From the NCBI GenBank assembly GCA_934376945.1, contig CAKRPI010000094.1, positions 1-8,060 of the forward strand: 8,060 nucleotides of DNA. The letters run 5' to 3'. This document shows, piece by piece, positions 1 to 7,700 of this stretch. How positions within the stretch are numbered: the first letter of the stretch is position 1; each line of letters begins with the position of its first letter. Source of the DNA: an uncultured Lachnospiraceae bacterium (GTDB lineage Bacteria > Bacillota > Clostridia > Lachnospirales > Lachnospiraceae). The translations under genes and the position numbers were made by a program. The notes under the pieces were generated by a model. That model was not told the origin of the DNA. It ran no database searches and saw only the letters and a list, made by a program, of their open reading frames with translations.

Positions 1-745
1 TATACTGCTCCAGCGGAGTGAATCCTTCCCTCTCCTTTACTACATGCTGAGTTGATACCGCATCGCTTTCCCATGGTGCAGCCGCCACTTTATACAGATC
101 TCTTGGTGCTCCAAGATCCAGCAGACGTACTTTTCCGCCCGGCTCCAGCATGATATTATCCGGGCAGATATCCCTGTGAATAATTCCCGCCTCATGAATC
201 TCCGCCAGATCTCTCATGATCGGCAGTAAATACGTGCGCATTCTGTCATAATCCAGGAATCCTTTTTCCATAACCTGTTTTTTTAAGGTCACGCCGTCAA
301 TGTAGTCCATCACCAGATACACCGTCTCATTTGCCATAAATACATTTCTGACCCTGGCAATCGTCGGGAGGCTGTCGATTTTCGTCATTCTGCAGGCTTC
401 CTTCCACAGAATCTCCCGGCTTTTTTTTGCGTATCTGTCATACGTCCATGCGTTCCACCAGATCACCTCAGAAGACTGCTTTATATTTCTGTCTACAAAG
501 TCCCCCGGGTAATATTCCTTGATCGCCACCCTGATATCCAGTGCCAGATCATATCCGATATAAGTAATCCCGAATCCGCCTTTTCCAAGAGGCTTTCCGA
601 CCATATATCTTCCCTGCAGGATCGTTCCCGGTCTTAAGGCATATTTTGCTCCCATATACCGGGCTGCATCAAATCCGCAACGCGGGCAGATCACCCCCTC
701 ACCCGGCAGCTCCTTCATACAGCCAAAGCATTTGTTAAATCGCAT
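1..745 (-). CDS. Zinc-ribbon Ser/Thr protein kinase, N-terminal part (runs off window)
   Basis: The first 248 codons of a Hanks-type (eukaryotic-like) Ser/Thr kinase; the rest lies off the window. The start at 745 is set by AGGAGG at 754-759, 8 bases upstream. Residues 6-23 contain two CxxC pairs (C6/C9 and C20/C23), a small zinc ribbon. The kinase domain follows: glycine loop GKGGFGITYIG (~54-64), ATP-binding lysine in VAIKEYYP (K76), catalytic loop HRDICPDN (HRD 190-192), a DLG in place of DFG (210-212), and GFTPLEQY at the visible end. All key catalytic residues seen are intact. It matches the kinase at 4701-8060 at about 113 of 170 aligned positions, but its activation segment is about 58 residues shorter. 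It begins 36 bases after the SLR gene, so the two are probably cotranscribed. By analogy it may continue into a membrane helix and an outer domain, which cannot be seen here. Confidence 0.93.
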   Translation of the reverse strand, partial: MRFNKCFGCMKELPGEGVICPRCGFDAARYMGAKYALRPGTILQGRYMVGKPLGKGGFGITYIGYDLALDIRVAIKEYYPGDFVDRNIKQSSEVIWWNAWTYDRYAKKSREILWKEACRMTKIDSLPTIARVRNVFMANETVYLVMDYIDGVTLKKQVMEKGFLDYDRMRTYLLPIMRDLAEIHEAGIIHRDICPDNIMLEPGGKVRLLDLGAPRDLYKVAAAPWESDAVSTQHVVKEREGFTPLEQY

Positions 746-781
746 TTTTCTCTCCTCCTTTGCGGCAGCTGTTCCCTCTCC

Positions 782-2935
782 TTACTGCAGCAGTGCCTGT
801 TTGACACGCTCCACGCTCTCCTGTGCACCGTCGTGATTCTTTTCTGCGGCCAGTTTATACCACTTCAGGGCTTCTACCAGATTTTTTTCCTGACCGTATT
901 CGCCATTTTCATAAATCCAGCCCAAATTGTTCATCGCATAATCTTCACCGGCATCTGCCGCCTGCTTATAAAGTTCCACCGCTTTCTCATCATTTTGTGG
1001 CACTCCTTTTCCGTTTGCATACATAGACCCAAGATGAGTAATCGCTTCCACAGAGCCTTTTTCTATCGCCTTTTCGAACCAGGTGACTGCTTCTGTATTA
1101 TCTTCCTCTGCCTCATTATTAGACATAATGTATCCAAGTAGATAGCAGGCATTTTTTATCATATTGTCCTCTGCACTCTCATCTTCTGCTACCAGTTTAT
1201 AATACCGGATCGCCTCTTCCTCATTCTTTTCTACCCCATTTTTCCCATCTCTATAGTTTCCTGCCAGATCATACATCGCCTGCAGCAAACGCTCCACACT
1301 CTCCTGTGCGCCGTCGTAATCCTTCTCTGCGGCCTGTTTGTACCATTTCATGGCTTCTTCCAGATTGATTTCCTGACCGCAGTCGCCATTTTCATAAATC
1401 TCCCCTAACTTATTCTGCGCATAGCCTGACTTTGCATCTGCTGCTTTTTTATAAAGTTCGACCGCTTGCTCATAATCCTGCGGCACACCTTTTCCATTTT
1501 CATACATATATCCCAACCAGTTAGTGGCATTTCCCTCTCCTTTTTCTGTCGCTTTTCCGAACCAGGAGACTGCTTCTGCATCGTCTTCCTCCGTTTCATT
1601 GTAAGCCATAATCCATCCCAACATGTAGCAGGAAAGGTTTACATAAATATCATCGGCATCAACATTGCTCTCTGCTACCAACTTATAATATCGGATGGCT
1701 TCTTCCTCATCCTTCTCATATCCGCCGCTTCCAGTCCGGTAATTTTCTGCCAGATCATAGATTGCCTGCAGCACGCGCTCCACGCTCTCCTGTGCGCCAT
1801 CGTGATTCTTTTCTGCGGCCTGTTTGTACCATTTCAGGGATTCTTCCAGATTTTTTTTCTGACCATATTCGCCATTTTCATAGATAACTCCTAAATTGTT
1901 CATCGCTCCATCTTCACCGGCATCTGCTGCCTGTTTAAAAAGCTCTATTGCTTTCTCATAATCCTGTGCCACACCTTTCCCATTTCCATACATCCATCCA
2001 AGGTTGTTAATTGCACTCACAGAGCCTTTTTCTATCGCTTTTTCGAACCAGGCTGCTGCTTCTGCATCATCTTCCTCTGCTACATTATGAGACATAATGT
2101 AGCCAAGATAAAAGCTGGATTTTCGTACCATATCATCTCCCACACTCTCATCTTCCGCTACCAGCTTAAAATACCGAATGGCTTTCTCCTCATCCTTCTC
2201 ATATCTGCCGCTTCCAGTCCGGTAATTTTCTGCCAGATCATAGATTGCCTGCAGCACGCGCTCCACGCTCTCCTGAGCACCATCGCAATCGTTTTCTGCG
2301 GCCTTTTTGTACCACTTCAGGGATTCTTCCAGATTGATTTGCTGTCCACAATAGCCATATTCATAAATTTTACCCATGTTATTCTCCGCAACACTATCTT
2401 TAAGCATCGCAGCTAGTTCATAAAGTGTCATTGCTTTCTCGTAATCCTGCGCTACGCCCTGACCTTTTTCATACATTACAGCAAGATTATTCATAGCTCT
2501 AAGCGATCCCTTGTTTAGACTTTTCTTATACCAAGATGCAGCTTCCTCATCATCTCCCTCTGTCTCATTATGGGTCATAATATATCCAAGATAAAAAGAA
2601 GCGGCTTCTATTTTTTCATTCCCTGCGCTCTCATCTTCTGCTACCAGCTTATAATACCGAATCGCCTCTTCCTCATTCTTCTCATACCCGTCGCTTCCGG
2701 TTCGATAATTTTCTGCCAGATCATACATTGCCTGCAATACACGCTCCACGTTTTCCGTATCTCCGTCCTCGTGGTACGCTGCAAGCGCTTCCTCATATTT
2801 TCCTTCCTCGTAATACTGCTCCGCACCGGCCGCCGCTGCGTATCCTCCGCCTGCAAGTACGGCCACACCCAATAAAACAAATGAGCACTTTTTTTTCAGA
2901 AGCTTTTCTCCGGTATGTCCAATCCGTTTATCCAT
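782..2935 (-). CDS. Exported Sel1-like repeat (SLR) protein, kinase-less paralog of the receptor kinase
   Basis: A 717-residue protein. The start at 2935 is chosen because AGGAGG (2944-2949) sits 8 bases upstream; an in-frame ATG at 2974 would lie upstream of that site and is unlikely. The N-terminus is basic (KLLKKK), followed by a hydrophobic stretch from FVLLGVAVLAGG to an AAAAGA cleavage-like end, so it is a signal peptide or signal anchor. The rest is acidic and entirely repetitive: one lead-in hairpin (AEQYYEEGKYEEAL) and four 161-162-residue modules, each with about four SLR alpha-hairpins (LGxxYxxGxGVxQDYEKAxELYKxAA type), ending in a short cap, VERVKQALLQ. SLR proteins generally act as protein-binding scaffolds; no enzymatic motif is present. 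The sequence and membrane segment closely match the outer half of the kinase at 4701-8060. It is probably the first gene of an operon with the kinase at 745. Its binding partner is unknown. Confidence 0.92.
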   Translation of the reverse strand: MDKRIGHTGEKLLKKKCSFVLLGVAVLAGGGYAAAAGAEQYYEEGKYEEALAAYHEDGDTENVERVLQAMYDLAENYRTGSDGYEKNEEEAIRYYKLVAEDESAGNEKIEAASFYLGYIMTHNETEGDDEEAASWYKKSLNKGSLRAMNNLAVMYEKGQGVAQDYEKAMTLYELAAMLKDSVAENNMGKIYEYGYCGQQINLEESLKWYKKAAENDCDGAQESVERVLQAIYDLAENYRTGSGRYEKDEEKAIRYFKLVAEDESVGDDMVRKSSFYLGYIMSHNVAEEDDAEAAAWFEKAIEKGSVSAINNLGWMYGNGKGVAQDYEKAIELFKQAADAGEDGAMNNLGVIYENGEYGQKKNLEESLKWYKQAAEKNHDGAQESVERVLQAIYDLAENYRTGSGGYEKDEEEAIRYYKLVAESNVDADDIYVNLSCYMLGWIMAYNETEEDDAEAVSWFGKATEKGEGNATNWLGYMYENGKGVPQDYEQAVELYKKAADAKSGYAQNKLGEIYENGDCGQEINLEEAMKWYKQAAEKDYDGAQESVERLLQAMYDLAGNYRDGKNGVEKNEEEAIRYYKLVAEDESAEDNMIKNACYLLGYIMSNNEAEEDNTEAVTWFEKAIEKGSVEAITHLGSMYANGKGVPQNDEKAVELYKQAADAGEDYAMNNLGWIYENGEYGQEKNLVEALKWYKLAAEKNHDGAQESVERVKQALLQ
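807..2741 (-). repeat. Four tandem 161/162-residue SLR super-repeats in the SLR gene
   Basis: The anchor octamer CGCTCCAC (plus strand, encoding part of VERV) recurs at 807, 1290, 1776, 2259 and 2742, giving spacings of 483, 486, 483 and 483 nt. The 486-nt unit carries one extra residue in the NVDADDIYVN stretch. Each unit reads: VERVLQA(M/I)YDLAENYR, an AIRYYKLVAE hairpin, a GYIM/GWIM hairpin with a DDAEA acidic turn, a GKGVxQDYEKA hairpin, and a final hairpin ending in DGAQES. The last unit (807-1289) differs in type from the other three. Confidence 0.95.
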
Positions 2936-2940
2936 ATCAT
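2896..2940 (-). other. 14-codon remnant in the ancestral kinase-linker frame, overlapping the SLR start
   Basis: An ATG at 2940, five bases upstream of the SLR start and in another frame, opens a 14-codon frame reading MIWINGLDIPEKSF and then TGA. INGLDIPEK is identical to the linker between kinase domain and membrane helix in the gene at 4701-8060. The ribosome binding site is only 3 bases from this ATG, so it is probably a fossil and not a translated leader, although an overlapping minicistron cannot be excluded. Confidence 0.6.
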
Positions 2941-2943
2941 TTT

Positions 2944-2949
2944 CCTCCT
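2944..2949 (-). promoter_or_regulatory. Ribosome binding site that fixes the SLR gene start
   Basis: AGGAGG within AAAGGAGGAAAATGATATGG. It is 8 bases from the ATG at 2935, which is optimal, but only 3 bases from the ATG at 2940, and it lies downstream of the in-frame ATG at 2974. It therefore supports 2935. The stretch CGCAAAGGAGGA is shared with the ribosome binding site of the kinase at 745. Confidence 0.85.
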
Positions 2950-2974
2950 TTGCGAACCGCCATAAAAAGGGCAC

Positions 2975-3013
2975 AAAAATACCGCTTACCCCATTCTGCC
3001 AGGGTAAGCGGTA
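2975..3013 (-). terminator. Rho-independent terminator (or leader attenuator)
   Basis: A perfect 12-bp stem (TACCGCTTACCC at 3013-3002 pairing with GGGTAAGCGGTA at 2991-2980) with a 10-base loop is followed on the minus strand by UUUUUG. The plus strand has no T-run after the stem, so it acts in the minus direction. It could end the ATPase transcript, about 190 bases past that stop codon. It also lies between the SLR gene and the only good promoter seen upstream of it, so it may regulate that operon. Confidence 0.85.
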
Positions 3014-3056
3014 CGCTGTAAATTCAGATATCCAGGGCGATATTATGAATCATCGT

Positions 3057-3170
3057 CTATTGCGTTTCCCTTTCACAGGGTATCTCTCCGATTGTCTTTC
3101 TACTTAAGAATATAACGCTTTCTCCATTCCATGTCATTACACTCGTAGTATAATTTTCTGTAAATTTCAC
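3057..3170 (-). CDS. Doubtful 37-codon ORF between the ATPase and SLR genes
   Basis: A GTG start at 3170, preceded by a weak GGGGTGA site, opens 37 codons ending in TAG. The product contains MTWNGESVIFL and IGEIPCERE. I do not recognise it; it has no signal peptide, membrane segment or known motif. A good promoter for the downstream operon lies inside it, which argues for chance. It could also be the remnant of a lost gene. Confidence 0.2.
   Translation of the reverse strand: MKFTENYTTSVMTWNGESVIFLSRKTIGEIPCERETQ
3109..3137 (-). promoter_or_regulatory. Sigma-A-type promoter, probably for the SLR-kinase operon
   Basis: A -35 ATGACA (3137-3132, 5/6 to consensus), a 17-base spacer and a -10 TATATT (3114-3109, 5/6). 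Transcription would begin near 3102, giving a leader of about 165 bases before the SLR start at 2935. The terminator-like hairpin at 2975-3013 falls inside this leader. No better promoter is visible between the hairpin and the gene. Confidence 0.55.
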
Positions 3171-3201
3171 GAAGTCACCCCAAAAACGTAAACATCAGTC
3201 A

Positions 3202-4497
3202 TTACTTCTCAAGACAATTCTGTTCAAGCAGGAAGTCATAGATATTCATGGTCAAAATACCATACTCATCGTAATGTGGCTGAACGATATCTTTCGTAAT
3301 CACAATTTTCCGGAAAGAATCGTCAATCTTCCTAAACGGTCTGATCTCCTGCATTCGTTTTGCTTCATCCGGCAAAGAGTAGGCAGACTGAATATAATAT
3401 CTGGCAGAACCGAGATTGCAGACAAAATCCACTTCCAACTGTTTGCGGGTCGCTTTACCCTCCGCATCTTTTTCTGTGACAGGAACGACACCTACATCCA
3501 CACTGTACCCCCGCATGCAAAGCTCATTGTAAATCACATTTTCCATAGAATGGGTCTGCTCAAATTGACAGAAGTTAATTCTTGCATTGCGAAGTCCAAG
3601 ATCTGAAAAATAGTATTTCTTCGGCGTCTCAATATAAGCTTTGCCCCTGATATCATAGCGCTGTGCGGACTCAATCAGGAAGGAATCCTCAAAATACTCC
3701 AGATACCTGCGGATCGTATTGGCGGTAATCTTTGACTTCTTTACCGTTTTGAACGTGTTGCGCAGTTTCTCAGGATTGGTCAGAGAGCCAATGGCGGATG
3801 AAAGGATATTCAGCAGATCTTCCAGCTCTCCGATATTCTTTACCCGATTGTGTCTGGTAATATCCCGAATATAAATTTCCTGAAACAGATTCTGCAATGC
3901 CAGCGCCTTATCGTTAGCTCCGTCCCGGAGAACGACAAGCGGAATCCCGCCATAAAGCATATATTCAGATAATCCCATGTATTGATCGCCCTGATAAACG
4001 GACATAAACTCTGCAAAACTCAGTGGATACATATGAATCTCGTCCCCGCGCCCGGCAAACTCCGTCGCAATGTCTTTGGACAAGAGCTTTGCATTGCTTC
4101 CCGTCACAAATACATCTATATTTTCTCTGCGAAGATATCCGTTCAGAACGGCTTCAAAGCAATCCATCATCTGAATTTCATCCAAAAGAAGATAATACAT
4201 TCCGTCATCCGTGACTTTTGATCGCATATATGCCATAAATTTTTCCGGGTCAACACCACGTTTTTCTTTCTCAATCTGAATCAGACTTTCACCAATCAGA
4301 TAGAGATCATCCGCAGAATCAAATGCAAATCGAATAATGTGATCTGTGGGAACTCCGGAATCCAGCAAATGATGATAAAAAATATGATTGAGCAAATAGG
4401 ATTTTCCACATCTGCGAATGCCGGTAATCACCTTAACCAAGCCATTATTCTTTCTTTTTATCATTTTTTCCAGATAGAAATCCCTGCGAATATCCAT
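3202..4497 (-). CDS. AAA-family ATPase with DUF4143-type C-terminal domain
   Basis: A 431-residue protein of the COG1373-like ATPase group (AAA_14 followed by DUF4143), normal in length for the family. The start at 4497 is supported by GGGAGG at 4505-4510, 7 bases upstream. Visible motifs are Walker A GIRRCGKS (26-33), Walker B LLLDE (103-107), a sensor-like VTGSNAKLLS (131-140) and the family signature GRGDEIHMYPLSFAEF (149-164). A helical/winged-helix-like middle leads to the C-terminal part with E319/E325 in ENVIYNEL, EVDF (355-358) and YIQSAY (~368-373), resembling a PD-(D/E)xK fold in which glutamine replaces the usual lysine. It is cytoplasmic, with no membrane segment. The cellular role of this common family is not established; these genes are typically solitary accessory genes. 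It has its own promoter (4550-4578) and a terminator downstream, and shares no sequence with its neighbours, so I regard it as functionally independent of them. Confidence 0.92.
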   Translation of the reverse strand: MDIRRDFYLEKMIKRKNNGLVKVITGIRRCGKSYLLNHIFYHHLLDSGVPTDHIIRFAFDSADDLYLIGESLIQIEKEKRGVDPEKFMAYMRSKVTDDGMYYLLLDEIQMMDCFEAVLNGYLRRENIDVFVTGSNAKLLSKDIATEFAGRGDEIHMYPLSFAEFMSVYQGDQYMGLSEYMLYGGIPLVVLRDGANDKALALQNLFQEIYIRDITRHNRVKNIGELEDLLNILSSAIGSLTNPEKLRNTFKTVKKSKITANTIRRYLEYFEDSFLIESAQRYDIRGKAYIETPKKYYFSDLGLRNARINFCQFEQTHSMENVIYNELCMRGYSVDVGVVPVTEKDAEGKATRKQLEVDFVCNLGSARYYIQSAYSLPDEAKRMQEIRPFRKIDDSFRKIVITKDIVQPHYDEYGILTMNIYDFLLEQNCLEK

Positions 4498-4549
4498 GCG
4501 ACCGCCTCCCTGTGAATGATTTTTGTAATCTTTAACATTCTTCCTTTAT

Positions 4550-4578
4550 ATTATAACCATGAAATTGCCTAAAATCAA
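4550..4578 (-). promoter_or_regulatory. Sigma-A promoter of the ATPase gene
   Basis: A -35 TTGATT (4578-4573, 4/6), an exact 17-base spacer and a consensus -10 TATAAT (4555-4550). The start point would be near 4543, giving a leader of about 45 bases. The ATPase is thus transcribable independently of the large kinase gene upstream. Confidence 0.8.
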
Positions 4579-4592
4579 TATATCGGCAGCTT

Positions 4593-4634
4593 TTAGAGAG
4601 GATTTTTGCAGTACTTTGCATTTTTCCTCTCTAA
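4593..4634. promoter_or_regulatory. Long inverted repeat upstream of the ATPase promoter
   Basis: Perfect 10-bp arms TTAGAGAGGA (4593-4602) and TCCTCTCTAA (4625-4634) flank 22 bases that contain a second, inner pair of TGCA sites (4607-4610 and 4617-4620), each next to a T-run. It sits about 15 bases upstream of the -35. No clean U-tract follows on either strand, so it is not a standard terminator; an operator or a weak terminator for the kinase gene are both possible. Confidence 0.5.
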
Positions 4635-4700
4635 TTTTATCCTCTATATCATACAGACAGAAAACAGGGACTGCGATCGCCTTGAATGACTTCTTTCATT

Positions 4701-7700
4701 TTATTGCAGCGCTTTTTCGACGCGCTCCACGCTCTCCTGTGCGCCGTCATAACCATTTTCTGCAGCCAGTTTGTACCATTTCAGGGCTTCTTCCAGATTA
4801 ACCTGACCACCGTGGCCATTTTCATAAATCTCCCCTAACCTATTCTGCGCATAGCCTGATTTTGTATCTGCTGCTTTTTTGTAAAGTTCGACTGCTTTCT
4901 CATAATCCTTTGGCACACCTTTCCCCTTTTCATACATCCATCCGAGCCAGTTATTTCCATTCCCATTATTCCCTTTTTCTATCGCTTTTTCGAACCATAA
5001 GACTGCTTCAGCATCATCTTCCTCTGCATCATTCTTAGCCATAATCCAACCAATCCAAAAGCAGGCATTCTCTAATATATCATCACCCGCGCTCTCATCT
5101 TCTGCTGCCAGCTTGTAGTATCGGATGGCTTCTTCTTCATTCTTTTCCACTCCATTTTTTCCGTCCTTATAATTTTCAGCCAGGTCGCACATCGCCTGCA
5201 GTATGCGCTCCACACTTTCCTGTGCGCCGTCATAACCATTTTCTGCAGCCAGTTTGTACCATTTCAGGGCTTCTTCCAGATTTTTTTCCTGTCCGCAGTC
5301 GCCGTTTTCATAAATCCTACCCAGATTATTCATTGCATAATCTTCACCATCGTCTGCTGCCTGCTTATAAAGTTCCATTGCTTTCTCATCATCCTGTGAA
5401 ACACCCTTTCCATTTCTATACATATTTCCAAGGTTGTTCATTGCCATAACAGAACCTTTTTCTATCGCTTTTTCATACCAAGAGACAGCTTCTGTGTCAT
5501 CTTCTTCCGTATCGTTCACCTGCATAATCCATCCCAGATAAAAGCAGGCGCCCCTTATCATATCATCTCCTGCCCAGTCTTCTTCTGCTACCAGCTTATA
5601 ATATTGAATGGCTTCTTTCTCATCCTTTTCTACTCCATTCTTTCCGTCCTTATAATTTCCAGCCAAATCATAGATGGACTGCAGTACACGTTCCACGCTC
5701 TCCTGTGCGCCGTCGTGATTCTTTTCTGCGGCCAGTTTGTACCATTTCAAGGCTTCTTCCAGATTAACCTCCTGACCATCTTTTCCATATTCATAAATCC
5801 AGCCCAAATTATTCATTGCATAATCCTCACCGGCGTCTGCTGCCTTCTTATAAAGCTCGATTGCTTTCTCATAATCCTGCGTCACGCCTTTCCCATTTTC
5901 ATACATCCATCCAAGGTTGGTAATTGCACCTTGAGAGCCTTTTTCCATCGCTTTTTCATACCAAGAGACAGCTTCCACATCATCTTTTTCGTCCTCATTA
6001 TTACTCATAATCCAACCAAGCCTAAAGCAGGCATTCTCTACCATATCCTCTCCCGCACTCTCATCTTCTGCTACAAGCTTATAATACCGGATGGCCTCCT
6101 CTTCATTCTTTTCTACTCCGTTTTTTCCGTCTTTATAGTTTTCTGCCTGATCAAACATCGCCTGCAGCACGCGCTCCACATTTTCCGTATCTCCGGCTTC
6201 ACGGTACGCTGTCAGTGCTTCCTCATAGTTTCCTTCCTCGTAGTACTGCTCTGCAGTTTTTTCTGTGGAGCGATCGCTCTCGGTCTCCTTCTGTAAGGCC
6301 TGCTCGACGCGCTCCACACTCTCCTGTGCGCCATCGTGATTCTTTTCTGCGGCCAGTTTGTACCATTTCAGGGCTTCTTCCAAATTGATTTCTTGGCCAC
6401 GTTCACCATATTCATAAATCCTGCCCAGATTATTCATTGCATAATCCTCACCGGCATCTGCCGCCTGTTTATAAAGTTCTATCGTTTTCTCATAATCCTG
6501 CGTCACGCCTTTCCCATTTCCATACATCCATCCAAGGTTGGTAATTGCAATTACACTTCCCTTTTCTATCGCTTTTTCGAACCAGGTTGCTGCTTCTGCA
6601 TCATCTTCCTCCGTATCATTATGAGACATGATGTATCCAAGATTAAAGCTGGAATGCTGTACCTTATCATCTTCCGCGCCCTCATCTTCCGCTACCAGTT
6701 TAAAATACCGGATGGCTTCTTCCTCATTTTTTTCTACTCCATTTTTTCCATCCCTATAATTCCACGCCAGGTCATACATCGCCTGCAGCACACGCTCCAC
6801 ATTTTCCGTATCTCCGTCCTTGCGGTACGCTGCCAGAGCCTCCCCATAGTTTCCTTCCTCATAATACTGCTCTGCTTTTTTCTGCGTGGACTGCAGTCCG
6901 GTTATCGCTGCGTATCCTCCACCTGCGAGTATGGCTGCGCCCAGCAATACAAACGGCCACTTTTTTGGAGGCTTTGGCCACGGTCCCACCGGCTCCGGTT
7001 TTTCCGGAAGATACTCCAAAAACTCTCTCATGCTACCAATTCTGTCTTTTTTGAGAATAGCGAATCCTTTTCTCATACCTTCTTTTGCTTTTTCCGGTAT
7101 GTCTAATCCGTTTATCACGTCCTGAACTTCCTTCTCCTCTTCCTCAGAAGCCAGACGATCCATCGGTGTTGGCGGAACCCTTTTCGTCAGCAGGTAGTAC
7201 ATTGTTGCCACCATCGCATATACATCCGTCCACGGGCCGATTTCGCCGTGCATCCGGTACTGCTCCAGCGGGCTGAAGCCCGGTTTCAAGATCATCTGTG
7301 TGGATTCCGGAACGCTGTCACTCTGCCGGATGCTTTGTGCTGTGTCCAAACTATTTTTACTCTGCAAGGTATTTTGTGCCGCTCCCGAAGTGCTCTCACC
7401 ATGCAAGATATTTTGTGCCGCTCCTATAATTTCTGTCTTTTCAAGATCATCCCTCTGTGTCTTTTCAGAATCATTCTTCTGTGTTTCTCCCAAACCATAA
7501 ATCTGCGTTTTTAGCGGCTTATACAGATCCTTCGCCGCCCCAAGATCCAGCAGGCGTGCTTTTCCACTCGGCTCAATCATGATATTGTCCGGGCTGATGT
7601 CACGATGGATGATCCCCTTTTCGTGGATCTGCGCTAAGTCCTCCATCACAGGGCATAAGTAGTTTCGGAGTTCCGCATAGGTCAGCGCTCCTCTTTCCAT

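Noticed and set aside
110..180. Inactive (pseudo)kinase at the 1-745 gene because of DLG and HRDIC
   Set aside because: The Lys, HRD Asp, downstream Asn and DxG Asp are all present; DLG in place of DFG also occurs in the paralog and in many bacterial kinases.
2936..2974. Upstream in-frame ATG at 2974 as start of the SLR gene
   Set aside because: It would put the AGGAGG site inside the coding region and lacks a site of its own; the signal sequence is better formed from 2935.
3014..3102. Riboswitch in the SLR leader (a GAAAGG...ACGCAA-like stretch recalled c-di-GMP-I elements)
   Set aside because: The conserved core and stem order of that class are not present; only a 4-bp hairpin around CCCTGTGAAAGGG could be drawn.
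4673..6279. GCGATCGC palindromes at 4673-4680 (just after the kinase stop) and 6270-6277 (at the internal junction, inside a 12-base palindrome)
   Set aside because: Their placement hinted that the junction came from readthrough of an old 3' end, but the spacing to the preceding VERV codons differs by 10 bases and the flanks do not align. Two octamers alone are weak evidence.
5604..7106. Long plus-strand open frames (about 230 and 256 codons at 5604-6296 and 6336-7106) and similar shorter ones over the SLR gene
   Set aside because: They are antisense to the SLR modules and recur in step with the 483-nt repeat, so codon bias in the repeats explains them. They lack convincing ribosome binding sites and their products match no family.
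7305..7508. CRISPR-like short repeats
   Set aside because: The repeats are in-frame coding units of 24 and 39 nt without unique spacers, inside an intact kinase.
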